NCBI GenBank assembly: GCA_963785065.1
Contig: CAWATX010000004.1
Coordinates: 496,001 to 560,000 of the forward strand
Source of the DNA: CAVSRC01 sp963785065
GTDB lineage: Bacteria; Pseudomonadota; Alphaproteobacteria; Rhizobiales; Kaistiaceae
Length of the DNA stretch: 64,000 nucleotides
Direction: 5' to 3'
How positions within the stretch are numbered: position 1 is the first letter of the stretch; the number at the start of each line of letters is the position of its first letter. A program made the position numbers and the translations under genes. The notes beneath the pieces are model-generated. The model saw only the letters and a program-made list of their open reading frames with translations. It was not told the origin of the DNA and searched no databases. Shown in pieces: positions 18,467 to 27,374 of this stretch.

Positions 18467-19711
18467 TCACGCGAAAAACCCTTCAGCTTTCTGCAGTGCC
18501 TCGGCGAGGCGGTCCACTTCCTCCATCGTGTTATAGAGCGCGAAGGAGGCACGACAGGTGGCGGTTACGCCGAAACGGGCAAGCAGTGGCTGGGCACAAT
18601 GGGTCCCGGCCCTGACCGCGACGCCGGAACGGTCGATGATCGTCGAGACGTCATGCGGGTGGGCGCCGGCCATGTTGAAGGCGACGATGGCACCCTTGCC
18701 CCTCGCCTGGCCATAGATGGTGAGGCTGTTGAGGCGCGACAGGCGCTCCTGGGCATAGGCGGCGAGTGCCGTCTCGTGGGCGTGGATGCGCTCGCGGCCG
18801 AGCGTCTCCATGTAGGTCAGCGCGACGCCAAGGCCGATCGCCTGCACGATCGGCGGCGTGCCCGCCTCGAAACGGTGCGGCGGCTCGGCGTAGGTGACGC
18901 GCTCCTCGCTGACGTCGGCGATCATTTCGCCGCCGCCCATATAGGGCGGCATGGCGGCGAGCCGCGCACGCTTGCCGTAGAGCACGCCGATGCCGGTCGG
19001 CCCGTAGAGCTTGTGGCCGGTCAGCGCATAGAAATCGCAGTCGATGTCCTGAACGTCGACGGGCAGATGCACGGCGCCCTGGCTGCCGTCGACGAGCACC
19101 GGAATGCCACGCTCATGGGCGATGCGGCAGACCTCTTTCACCGGAACGACGGTGCCAAGCACGTTCGACATGTGGGTGATCGCCACCATCTTCGTGCGCG
19201 GCGACAGCAACTTCTCGAATTCGTCGATGAGGAAGGTGCCGTCGTCGGCGACCGGCGCCCATCTGATCACGGCGCCCCGATGCTCGCGCAGAAAATTCCA
19301 CGGCACGATATTGGAGTGGTGCTCCATGATGGAGAGCACGATCTCGTCGCCTTCGCCGATGGTCGACCCGCCGAAGGAGGCGGCGACGAGGTTCATCGCC
19401 TCGGTGGCGTTGCGCGTGAAGATGATCTCGTCGGTCGACGCCGCATTGATGAAGCGGCGGACGATCTCGCGTGCCTCCTCGTATTTCTCGGTGGCGAGAT
19501 TGGAGAGGTAGTGCAGCCCGCGATGGACGTTGGCGTATTCCGCGCCATAGGCCTCGGCGATCGCGTCGATTACGGCCCGCGGCTTCTGCGCCGAGGCGGC
19601 ATTGTCGAGATAGACCAGCGGCTTGTCGTAGACGGTGCGCGCCAGGATCGGGAAATCCCGGCGTACCGCCTGGACGTCGAGGGGCGCGCTGATCGTCTCG
19701 GGCCGGTTCAC
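18467..19711 (-). CDS. sufS: Cysteine desulfurase SufS
   Basis: A 414-residue group II (SufS/CsdA) cysteine desulfurase that takes sulfur from cysteine with PLP and delivers it for Fe-S assembly. The PLP lysine lies in ALTGHKLYGPTGIG and the catalytic Cys in AVRAGTHCAQPLL; ATEAMNLVA and MEHHSNIVPW are also family motifs. The start is a GTG at 19711 that overlaps the sufD stop by four bases (GTGA). A second, group I desulfurase heads the same operon. No sufE or sufU partner is visible. Confidence 0.95.
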   Translation of the reverse strand: MNRPETISAPLDVQAVRRDFPILARTVYDKPLVYLDNAASAQKPRAVIDAIAEAYGAEYANVHRGLHYLSNLATEKYEEAREIVRRFINAASTDEIIFTRNATEAMNLVAASFGGSTIGEGDEIVLSIMEHHSNIVPWNFLREHRGAVIRWAPVADDGTFLIDEFEKLLSPRTKMVAITHMSNVLGTVVPVKEVCRIAHERGIPVLVDGSQGAVHLPVDVQDIDCDFYALTGHKLYGPTGIGVLYGKRARLAAMPPYMGGGEMIADVSEERVTYAEPPHRFEAGTPPIVQAIGLGVALTYMETLGRERIHAHETALAAYAQERLSRLNSLTIYGQARGKGAIVAFNMAGAHPHDVSTIIDRSGVAVRAGTHCAQPLLARFGVTATCRASFALYNTMEEVDRLAEALQKAEGFFA

Positions 19712-21036
19712 GACGCCGCCCCTCCCCGCTTCTTCAGCCAGGCGCTGACCACGCCCTTGAGCGCGCCCGCGACGGCCTCGTCCTTGAGCATGTCGATGGC
19801 GTCGTCGAGGAAGGCCTCGATGAGCAGCTGTTCGGCTTCGGCGCGCGGCACGCCGCGCGCCATCAGGTAGAAGAGCTGGGTATCGTCGATGCGGCCCGAG
19901 GTGGAGCCGTGGCCGCACTGGACGTCGTCGGCAAAGATCTCCAGCTCCGGCTTGGAGGAGAACTGCGCCGTCTCGCTCAGGAGCAGCGCCTGGGCCATCA
20001 TCTTGGCGTCGGTCTTCTGGGCATCCTGATCGACGACGATGCGCCCCTGGAAGACCCCCTCGGCCGTCCCGTCGACCACATTCTTGAAGAGCTCGCGGCT
20101 TTGCGAATATCCCTCTGCATGGCGCACGATCAGCGTCTGGTCGCCGTGCTGGCTGCCCGACAGCATGGTGGCGCCGTTGAAAGCGAGCGCCACGCCGCGC
20201 CCCCGCACGGTGGCGAAGCCCTGCCAGCGCCACAGCTGAGCGCCGGCATTGACGACGAGATGGGCGAGCGTGGCGTCGGCGGCCAGATCCACTTCGAGCG
20301 AACCAATGTGCTGGGCGGCGTCGCCCTCCGCCTGCAGCCGCGCCCATTCGACATGGGCACCGGCGGCAAGCGTCAGCTCGGTGACGGCATTGACCTGATA
20401 GGCAGGCCCGTCAGGGCCGCGATAGCTGTCGATGATGCGCAATTCGGCATTGGCGCCGACGCTCACCATGTCGCGCATATAGACCGCCACCGGGGCGCCG
20501 GCAGCCGTCAGGTGGACGATCTCAAGCGGCCGCGTGGGCCTGGCGTCCCTGGCGACATCGACCACGATGCCGCCCTGCATGAAGGCGGAGTTCAGCGCCA
20601 GCGCGGTGTCGTCGGAATCGGCGAAGAGCCGGCCGACGCGCTCGGGCGTCTTGGCCAGCACGTCGCTGAGCGCGGTCACGCTGACGCCGTCCAGCCCGGC
20701 AAGGTCGGAAAGGTCGGGCCGCCAGGCGCCATTGACCACGACCAGGCGGGCGCGGTCGAGCCCGGCGAGCGGGTCTTCGCCGGCAAGCGCGGCGAGCGTC
20801 GCATCGTCGGCGCCGTCGGCCAACGGCGCGGCAACCTTCATCAGCGCGCGCAGGTCGGTGTACTTCCACTCTTCGACGCGGCGGTGCGGCAGGCCGCTCT
20901 TCTCGAACAGCGCGATTGCCGCCTCGCGCCGGCGGGCGACCGGCGTGCCGCCCGGCAGCTTCGCGGCCGCGGCATGATACTCCGCGATCAGCGCCTCTTC
21001 CGCCTTGGTGCGGGTGGTTTTCGGTGCAGCCGTCAT
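19708..21036 (-). CDS. sufD: Fe-S cluster assembly protein SufD
   Basis: SufD (442 residues) forms the SufBC2D scaffold with SufB and SufC, where clusters are built. The C-terminal half is the conserved SufBD beta-helix: FQGRIVVDQDAQKTDAKMM, ALLLSETAQFSSKPELEI, and DDVQCGHGSTSGRIDD with the conserved Cys and His. The N-terminal segment RRVEEWKYTDLRALM is typical of SufD. A GTG at 21045 is an alternative start; the ATG at 21036 is preferred. Spacing to sufC is ten bases or less. Confidence 0.94.
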   Translation of the reverse strand: MTAAPKTTRTKAEEALIAEYHAAAAKLPGGTPVARRREAAIALFEKSGLPHRRVEEWKYTDLRALMKVAAPLADGADDATLAALAGEDPLAGLDRARLVVVNGAWRPDLSDLAGLDGVSVTALSDVLAKTPERVGRLFADSDDTALALNSAFMQGGIVVDVARDARPTRPLEIVHLTAAGAPVAVYMRDMVSVGANAELRIIDSYRGPDGPAYQVNAVTELTLAAGAHVEWARLQAEGDAAQHIGSLEVDLAADATLAHLVVNAGAQLWRWQGFATVRGRGVALAFNGATMLSGSQHGDQTLIVRHAEGYSQSRELFKNVVDGTAEGVFQGRIVVDQDAQKTDAKMMAQALLLSETAQFSSKPELEIFADDVQCGHGSTSGRIDDTQLFYLMARGVPRAEAEQLLIEAFLDDAIDMLKDEAVAGALKGVVSAWLKKRGGAAS

Positions 21037-21045
21037 CTCACCCAC

Positions 21046-21795
<750 letters not shown>

Positions 21796-21800
21796 TCCGC

Positions 21801-22100
21801 TCACTCGGACTTTCTCTTTGCTTCGGCGGCGACATCCGCCAGCCGCCTGGTCAGTTCCTCAAACGTCAGGTCGGGCGCGACCCAGACATTCATCCAGTTG
21901 ACGGCACCATCGCTGACGATGCCGGGATAGAAATGAAAGGCGTCGGCGCCGACACACTCGATCGCCCAATAGTCTCCGTTGACCAACTCCATCTCGATCG
22001 TGGTGTCGTAACGGAAGACCTCGGCGATGCCGATCTCGGCGCGGTCCGCGTCCAGAACCGCAAACAAGCGCTCCGCGATCCCGGCGCCGCCCTCAGCCAC
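21801..22100 (-). CDS. Small protein of unknown function inside the suf operon
   Basis: A 99-residue acidic protein with no signal peptide and no domain I recognise. Features are a beta-rich centre (RYDTTIEMELVNGDYWAIECVG, YPGIVSDGAVNWMNVWV) and a helical, charged C terminus. It starts with GTG at 22100, with a good ribosome site (GAGGGG, about ten bases upstream). Its stop overlaps an alternative start of sufC, so it is made together with the Suf proteins. The cytoplasmic location and coupling suggest a role in or a by-product of Fe-S assembly, but the sequence does not say which. Confidence 0.7.
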   Translation of the reverse strand: MAEGGAGIAERLFAVLDADRAEIGIAEVFRYDTTIEMELVNGDYWAIECVGADAFHFYPGIVSDGAVNWMNVWVAPDLTFEELTRRLADVAAEAKRKSE

Positions 22101-22121
22101 CGCATGCGATCCCCCTCGCCA

Positions 22122-22619
22122 TCATTCGCCGTCCCAATAGTCGAGCGAATTCTCGGCGCGGCCGATATAGCGCACGCCCTTGCCGGTCGCCCGGTCGAAG
22201 TGTGCGGAGACGCCGAACTTGCCCGAATCCGGATATTCGACCACATCGCCAATGCCGGTCGGATTGGCCGAGATGCCGAGATACTTCAGCGTCGTCTTGC
22301 CGGTGTTGACGATCTGGTGGGCGACCTCCGCCCCGCCGGTCGGTGCAGCGCAGACGTCGCCGGCCTTGACCGGGTAGCTCTCAGCCCCGAAGCGATAGGT
22401 GCCCTCGCCCTCGAGGATCACGAACAACTCCTGCGTCATGTGGTGGGCGTGGAAGGGAAACGCCTTCTTGCCCGGTTCGACCACATGCAGCATGACGCCG
22501 ATGTTCGAGCCGATTGCCTTGCCGAACGAGCCGATCTTCGCAGCAAACGTGTCGCCGTGCGCGTTCTCGCTGAGCGGCACGTCGGCGACGTTCATCACGG
22601 GCTTCACGGTCTCTGTCAT
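22122..22619 (-). CDS. Cupin domain protein
   Basis: A 165-residue single-domain cupin. Metal-site motifs are visible: motif 1 FPFHAHHMTQELFVILEGEGTY (His, His, Glu) and motif 2 ending in AHQIVNTGKTTLKYLGIS. The C-terminal third (VVEYPDSGKFGVSAHFDRATGKGVRYIGR) is typical of a cupin subgroup often found near sugar- or sulfur-related genes. The ribosome site GGGGTGA precedes the ATG at 22619. It sits between sufB and the unknown 99-aa gene, an unusual place for a cupin, and is probably part of the suf transcript. Activity unknown. Confidence 0.85.
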   Translation of the reverse strand: MTETVKPVMNVADVPLSENAHGDTFAAKIGSFGKAIGSNIGVMLHVVEPGKKAFPFHAHHMTQELFVILEGEGTYRFGAESYPVKAGDVCAAPTGGAEVAHQIVNTGKTTLKYLGISANPTGIGDVVEYPDSGKFGVSAHFDRATGKGVRYIGRAENSLDYWDGE

Positions 22620-22657
22620 GGATGTCACCCCATTCGAGCGCGATCGAAAGACGGCCG

Positions 22658-24127
22658 CTAGCCGACGCTCCCCTCCAGGCTGATGCCGATGAGCTTCTGC
22701 GCCTCGACGGCAAACTCCATCGGCAGGTGCTGGATGACGTCCTTGACGAAGCCGTTGACCACCAGCGCCACCGCCTCCTCGTCGGAGAGGCCGCGGCTGC
22801 GGCAATAGAACAGCATGTCGTCGGAGATCTTCGAGGTTGTCGCCTCGTGCTCGAAGTTCACTGACGCGTTCTTCGCCTCGATATAGGGAACGGTGTGGGC
22901 GCCGCACTTGTCGCCGATCAGAAGCGAGTCGCAGTTGGTGTAGTTGCGCGCGCCGGTCGCCTTGCGGTGCGAGGTGACCAGACCGCGATAGGTGTTCTGC
23001 GAATAACCGGCGGCGATGCCCTTGGAGATGATCCGGCTCTTCGTGTTCTTGCCGAGGTGGGTCATCTTGGTGCCGCTGTCGATCTGCTGATAGCCGTTCG
23101 ACACGGCGATCGAATAAAACTCGCCGGAGGAATCGTCGCCGCGCAGGATGCAGCTCGGATACTTCCAGGTGATGGCCGAGCCGGTCTCGACCTGGGTCCA
23201 CGAGATCTTCGAGCGGTCGCCGCGGCAGTCGCCGCGCTTGGTGACGAAGTTGTAGATGCCGCCCTTGCCCTCGGCGTCGCCGGGATACCAGTTCTGCACC
23301 GTCGAATACTTGATCTCGGCGTCTTCCTGGGCGACCAGCTCGACGACAGCGGCGTGGAGCTGGTTCTCGTCGCGCATCGGCGCCGTGCAGCCTTCCAGAT
23401 AGGAGACGTAGGCGCCCTTCTCGGCGATGATCAGCGTGCGCTCGAACTGGCCGGTGTTCTTCTCGTTGATGCGGAAATAGGTCGAGAGCTCCATCGGGCA
23501 GCGCACGCCCTCGGGCACATAGACGAAGGAGCCGTCGGAGAACACCGCCGAGTTCAGCGTCGCATAGAAGTTGTCAGAGGTCGGCACCACGGAGCCGAGG
23601 TACTTCTTGACGATCTCCGGGTGCTCGCGGATCGCCTCCGAGATCGAGCAGAAGATGACGCCGGCCTTGGCCAGCTCCTTGCGGAAGGTGGTCACCACGG
23701 AGACGGAATCGAACACCGCATCGACCGCCACGCGGGCGCCCTCGACGCCGGCCAGCACCGCGCGCTCGCTCAGCGGAATACCGAGCTTCTCATAGGTCGC
23801 CAGAAGCTGCGGATCGACCTCGTCGAGGCTCTTCGGCCCGGCCGTCTTCTTGGGCGCGGAGTAGTAGTAGAGATCCTGAAAATCGATCTTGGGGTAGCTC
23901 ACTCGCGCCCAGGTCGGCTCGATCATGGTCAGCCAGCGCCGGAAGGCTGCCAGCCGCCACTCGAGCATCCATTCGGGCTCGCCCTTCTTGGCCGAGATGT
24001 AGCGGACCGTATCCTCGGAAAGGCCCTTCGGCGCCTTCTCCAACTCGATGTCGGTGACGAACCCATACTTGTATTGGTCGACGTCGATCCGGCGAACCTG
24101 ATCGACCGTCTCGCGAACGGCAGGCAT
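22658..24127 (-). CDS. sufB: Fe-S cluster assembly protein SufB
   Basis: SufB (489 residues) is the main scaffold subunit of SufBC2D. Seen are YYSAPKKT, SLDEVDPQLL, FVYVPEGVRCPMELSTYFRIN, LEGCTAPMRDENQLH with a conserved Cys, and the C-terminal SLLIGDKCGAHTVPYIEAKN and DDMLFYCRSRGLSDEEA. The length and motifs are standard. It follows the group I desulfurase by 56 bases and leads the core of the operon. Confidence 0.96.
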   Translation of the reverse strand: MPAVRETVDQVRRIDVDQYKYGFVTDIELEKAPKGLSEDTVRYISAKKGEPEWMLEWRLAAFRRWLTMIEPTWARVSYPKIDFQDLYYYSAPKKTAGPKSLDEVDPQLLATYEKLGIPLSERAVLAGVEGARVAVDAVFDSVSVVTTFRKELAKAGVIFCSISEAIREHPEIVKKYLGSVVPTSDNFYATLNSAVFSDGSFVYVPEGVRCPMELSTYFRINEKNTGQFERTLIIAEKGAYVSYLEGCTAPMRDENQLHAAVVELVAQEDAEIKYSTVQNWYPGDAEGKGGIYNFVTKRGDCRGDRSKISWTQVETGSAITWKYPSCILRGDDSSGEFYSIAVSNGYQQIDSGTKMTHLGKNTKSRIISKGIAAGYSQNTYRGLVTSHRKATGARNYTNCDSLLIGDKCGAHTVPYIEAKNASVNFEHEATTSKISDDMLFYCRSRGLSDEEAVALVVNGFVKDVIQHLPMEFAVEAQKLIGISLEGSVG

Positions 24128-24183
24128 CGGCTACTCCATCCACAGCGGCTTCAAGGGCCGCGGGTCGAGCGACGCAGGCAGCG

Positions 24184-25338
24184 TCACGCCACCTGAATCT
24201 CTCCTGGCGCGACGTGCTTTAGCACGGCTTTCCAGGCGTTTGCGAATGAATCTAAGTCGTTTTCGGCCGAATCCCACCCCAAACTCAGTCGAATTGCGCA
24301 TTTCGCCAACCCCGCTTCCACACCCATCGCTGCCAGAACGTGGCTTGGCGCCACCTTGCCGGAGGAGCATGCCGACCCCGAAGACACCGCGACCCCGGCC
24401 AGATCCAGGGCAATCACAAGGGTTTCCGCCGGCACGTCGGGTACGGCGAGGCACAGGGTCTGGGGCAGGCGCGGCACGCCCGCGCTGAACACGGTGGCCT
24501 CCGGCCCGACGATTTCCGCCAGCCGGTCGCGCCATTCGGCCCAGGTCTGCGCCTTGTCGAGGTCGCTCCGCGCTGCCTCGGCTGCCGCGCCGAAGCCGGC
24601 GATGGCCGCGACGTTCTCGGTTCCGCCGCGTGCCCGCCGCTCCTGTCCGCCGCCGGTGAGGAGCGGTGCGAAGGTCACCGCCTCGCTCGCCCGAACGATC
24701 GCCCCTGCCCCCTGCGGCCCGCCGATCTTATGGGCCGATATCGTGAGAACATCTACGCCGAGTGCTTTGATATCAATGGCAATTCTCCCGGCGGCCTGAA
24801 CCGCGTCGCAATGCACCAGCGCACCCGCCTCATGGGCGATTGCGGCGACCTCGGCAACCGGCTGGATGGCGCCGGTCTCGTTGTTGGCAAGCATCACCGA
24901 GACCAGCGCCCGACCGCCGGCCTTGGCAAGCAGCGCGCGCAGCACCTCGCGATCGACGATGCCCTCGCGGTCGACCGGGATGGTCAGCGTCTCGTCCACC
25001 GCAAAGCCGCCGCCGGCCATCACCGACGGGTGCTCGGTGGCGCCGACGAGGAGCGTGCCGAGATCGACGATCTCGCTACCGATGCGCCAGTCGGGGGTGA
25101 GCACCGTGTTGTTGGCCTCGGTGCCGCCGCTGACGAAGGTGACGAGCTTGGCCTCGCCGCCGACAAGCGCGGCCACGGCGCCGCGCGCATGCTCGATGCG
25201 GGCGCGGGCCGCCCGCCCCTCGGCATGGACCGAGGAGGCGTTGCCGACCTCGCGGAGCGCCGCGACCATGGCGTCGCGGGCCTCCCTGCGCAGCGGCGCA
25301 GTGGCGTTGTAGTCGAGATAGGTGCGCTCTGCGGTCAT
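24184..25338 (-). CDS. Cysteine desulfurase, group I (NifS/IscS-like)
   Basis: A 384-residue PLP-dependent desulfurase of the NifS/IscS group. The PLP lysine is in TISAHKIGGPQGAG and the catalytic Cys lies in the long flexible loop SSGSACSSGKVAPSHVL, the group I pattern. YLDYNATAPLR at the N terminus and SGGTEANNTV are also typical. It is the first gene of the suf operon; having both this and sufS in one operon is common in Rhizobiales. The ATG at 25338 is preceded by AAAGG. The 50-base gap upstream, after the GST gene, could contain the operon promoter. No IscR or RirA gene is adjacent. Confidence 0.93.
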   Translation of the reverse strand: MTAERTYLDYNATAPLRREARDAMVAALREVGNASSVHAEGRAARARIEHARGAVAALVGGEAKLVTFVSGGTEANNTVLTPDWRIGSEIVDLGTLLVGATEHPSVMAGGGFAVDETLTIPVDREGIVDREVLRALLAKAGGRALVSVMLANNETGAIQPVAEVAAIAHEAGALVHCDAVQAAGRIAIDIKALGVDVLTISAHKIGGPQGAGAIVRASEAVTFAPLLTGGGQERRARGGTENVAAIAGFGAAAEAARSDLDKAQTWAEWRDRLAEIVGPEATVFSAGVPRLPQTLCLAVPDVPAETLVIALDLAGVAVSSGSACSSGKVAPSHVLAAMGVEAGLAKCAIRLSLGWDSAENDLDSFANAWKAVLKHVAPGEIQVA

Positions 25339-25388
25339 GGACCTTTCAACACCACGCTTCCGGCGTGCTGACAAGAACCGGGCGGCAG

Positions 25389-26027
25389 TCAGCCTTCGCC
25401 CGGCGGAAAATCGGGTTGCGCTTCGGGTCGTGCCCGCCGGAAGGCATCGAGCGGCAGGCAGTTCGCTTCGACCGCCAGCAGCTTCATATAGGGCGACACA
25501 TCCACGCCGAGGCGGCGCGACGCGGCAAGCTGCGGCACAAGGTGCAGGTCGGCCCAGCCGGGCGCTTCGCCGAAGCAGAAGGGCCAGTCCTCGTCGCGGC
25601 GGGCGAGCGCCGCCTCCAGTGCGCTCAAAGCGAGACCGTGCCAGTGGGCTGCCCAACGCGTGACGCCGTCCTCACCGAGGCCGAGGTCGTCTTTCAGGAA
25701 TGCGCGCACCCGCTTGACCGTGATGGCGTGCATCTCTGCCGCAACATGGGCGCCAAAGGCGCGCGCCTCGGCGCGCAGCAGCGGATCGGCCGGCAGCAGG
25801 GATGGCGCGGGGAAGGTCTCTTCGAGAAAAGCGAGGATCGCGGCCGACTGGGCGAATACCCGTCCGTCGACCTCCAGCGCCGGCATCAGCCCCTGCGGGT
25901 TGATCGCCAGATAGGCGTCGCGCGAGAGCGAACCGACGGAGACGTAGTCGTAGGCGATGCCCTTCAGATTGAGCGCGATGCGCACGCGCTCGCCCGCCGA
26001 ATTCTGCCAGCGCGTGAAAAGCTGCAT
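25389..26027 (-). CDS. Glutathione S-transferase, zeta-like (maleylacetoacetate isomerase family)
   Basis: A 212-residue zeta-class-like GST. The N-terminal NSAGERVRIALNLKGIAYDY contains the zeta motif region S-x-x-x-x-R-V-R-I-A-L, where the second Ser/Cys is here G/E; NPQGLMPALEVDG and SAAILAFLEETFP form the glutathione site, and the C-terminal domain has WADLHLVPQL. MaiA isomerises maleylacetoacetate in tyrosine catabolism, but hmg/fah genes are absent here, so the substrate is uncertain. It precedes the suf operon on the same strand. Confidence 0.85.
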   Translation of the reverse strand: MQLFTRWQNSAGERVRIALNLKGIAYDYVSVGSLSRDAYLAINPQGLMPALEVDGRVFAQSAAILAFLEETFPAPSLLPADPLLRAEARAFGAHVAAEMHAITVKRVRAFLKDDLGLGEDGVTRWAAHWHGLALSALEAALARRDEDWPFCFGEAPGWADLHLVPQLAASRRLGVDVSPYMKLLAVEANCLPLDAFRRARPEAQPDFPPGEG

Positions 26028-26059
26028 GCTCCGCTCTCCCCCAGCGTCGAAGCGGCGCG

Positions 26060-26719
26060 CTATCGCCGGTCCGTGCGCCCGCCCGCCTGCACCAGCGCGG
26101 CCATGGCCGCCGCAGCAGCACTTCCCTGCTCGCGCAGGCCGGTCACGACGCCGGCGCGGTCGGCCTCCGGCCGGTTCTGGCTCACCTTCCACTTGCCCTC
26201 GATGCGGGCAATCTCAATCTCGATGCCGACGATGCCGCGCAGCATGGCGGCGACGAAGGCGTCCGGCGCGTCCGCGACCTGCCAGGGCTCGGCCCGCGCG
26301 CCCTCCTGGGTCCGTGTCAAGGCATCGACCTGGCGGCGCAGCCAATCGGCGTCGTCCATGACGCGAAGTGGCCCATGGGCCTGCACCATCGTGTAGTTCC
26401 AGGTCGGCACCACTTTGCCGGTCTCCGCCTTGGTCGCGTACCACGATGGGGTGATGTAGGCCTCGGCCCCCTGAAAGACGACCAGCGCCTCGATCGACGG
26501 GTCGAAATCGCGCCACTGGCGGTTAGCGCGGGCGAGATGTCCCCTGAGCACACCCTTCCGCCCGGCCGCGGCATCGAGCACGAAGGGGATCGGGTTCGCC
26601 TCCAGCCCGCCCCCGCCGGCGGTAACCAGCAGGCCCAGCGGATGGGCGCGGATCAGCGCGTGCTGAACGCCAAGATCGTCCTCGCGGTGGTGCTCGGGCT
26701 GGTACATGGTGCGCCGCAT
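26060..26719 (-). CDS. PaiB family FMN-binding protein
   Basis: A 219-residue PaiB-like protein of the split-barrel flavin-binding fold, annotated as FMN-binding negative transcriptional regulator. MYQPEHHREDD at the N terminus, THR-free LIRAHPLGLLVT, RGHLARANRQW, the ALVVFQGAEAYITPSWYATK segment and VPTWNYTMVQAHGPL are the family signatures. Bacillus PaiB represses sporulation and protease genes; the alphaproteobacterial role is not known. The ATG at 26719 has a GGCGGGG site upstream; a second ATG four codons later fits homologues equally well. Confidence 0.88.
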   Translation of the reverse strand: MRRTMYQPEHHREDDLGVQHALIRAHPLGLLVTAGGGGLEANPIPFVLDAAAGRKGVLRGHLARANRQWRDFDPSIEALVVFQGAEAYITPSWYATKAETGKVVPTWNYTMVQAHGPLRVMDDADWLRRQVDALTRTQEGARAEPWQVADAPDAFVAAMLRGIVGIEIEIARIEGKWKVSQNRPEADRAGVVTGLREQGSAAAAAMAALVQAGGRTDRR

Positions 26720-26916
26720 TAGCACGCCCCGCCAGTCGCTGGAACCGGGGCGCTGCAGCCGCGCTCGGCCTTCGCCCGGCGGAAAATCTGACAGCCGCCT
26801 TGCCCGCCCCTTCCCGGCATTCGTGTTGATGTCAAGCGCCTGGCGGGCCAACATATCGCGCGGGAAGCCGGCCGTCCGATGCTTCCCTCGACAGCCGGCT
26901 AAAAATGGGGGGCGCC

Positions 26917-27198
26917 ATGCCGGGCCACATCGAAGTCACATTCTCCGATCCAGGGCTGCTGTTCGGTGTCGAAGGCATTGACGTGCTGATCGACGGGAAG
27001 ATGGTCGGATCGCAGGCCTTCGGCGGGCGGCAGAGCTTCGCCTGTGCGCCCGGGAGCCATACCGTGCAGGCGGTCCTCCGGGCGGTTCACACGCGCCATT
27101 CCAACGCGCTGACGGTGGAGGTCGCCGAGGGCGCCAGCGTGGGCGTCACCGGCAGATACGACCGCATGTATGGGACAATCGCGCTCCAGCAGGCCTAG
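26917..27198 (+). CDS. Small protein of unknown function, PEGA-like beta fold possible
   Basis: A 93-residue protein with no signal peptide or cysteine pair. The pattern VDVLIDGKMVGSQAFGG followed by PGSHTVQAVLRA and NALTVEVAEG resembles a PEGA-like or carboxypeptidase-regulatory-like small beta sandwich, where a short hairpin motif is followed by a G-x-H-T/x-V strand. This is a loose resemblance only. The ATG at 26917 has a GGGGGG ribosome site five bases upstream; the ATG at 26905 does not. It is a single gene in a gap between divergent PaiB and the porin. Confidence 0.6.
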   Translation: MPGHIEVTFSDPGLLFGVEGIDVLIDGKMVGSQAFGGRQSFACAPGSHTVQAVLRAVHTRHSNALTVEVAEGASVGVTGRYDRMYGTIALQQA

Positions 27199-27374
27199 CT
27201 GCTGGCCGCGTGTGGCGCGGCTGCCACATTCCGCGGCCAAGTGAGGTGGAAGGCCCCGCTTTTGGCGGAAGAACTTGAGCAAAATCAATATTCAAATATC
27301 CTGTTTTCATAATTCTTATGCCTGTGCCGCAGTGGACACGATTCGGGGCAGCGGCGAGACGGGAGTGAAACGAG

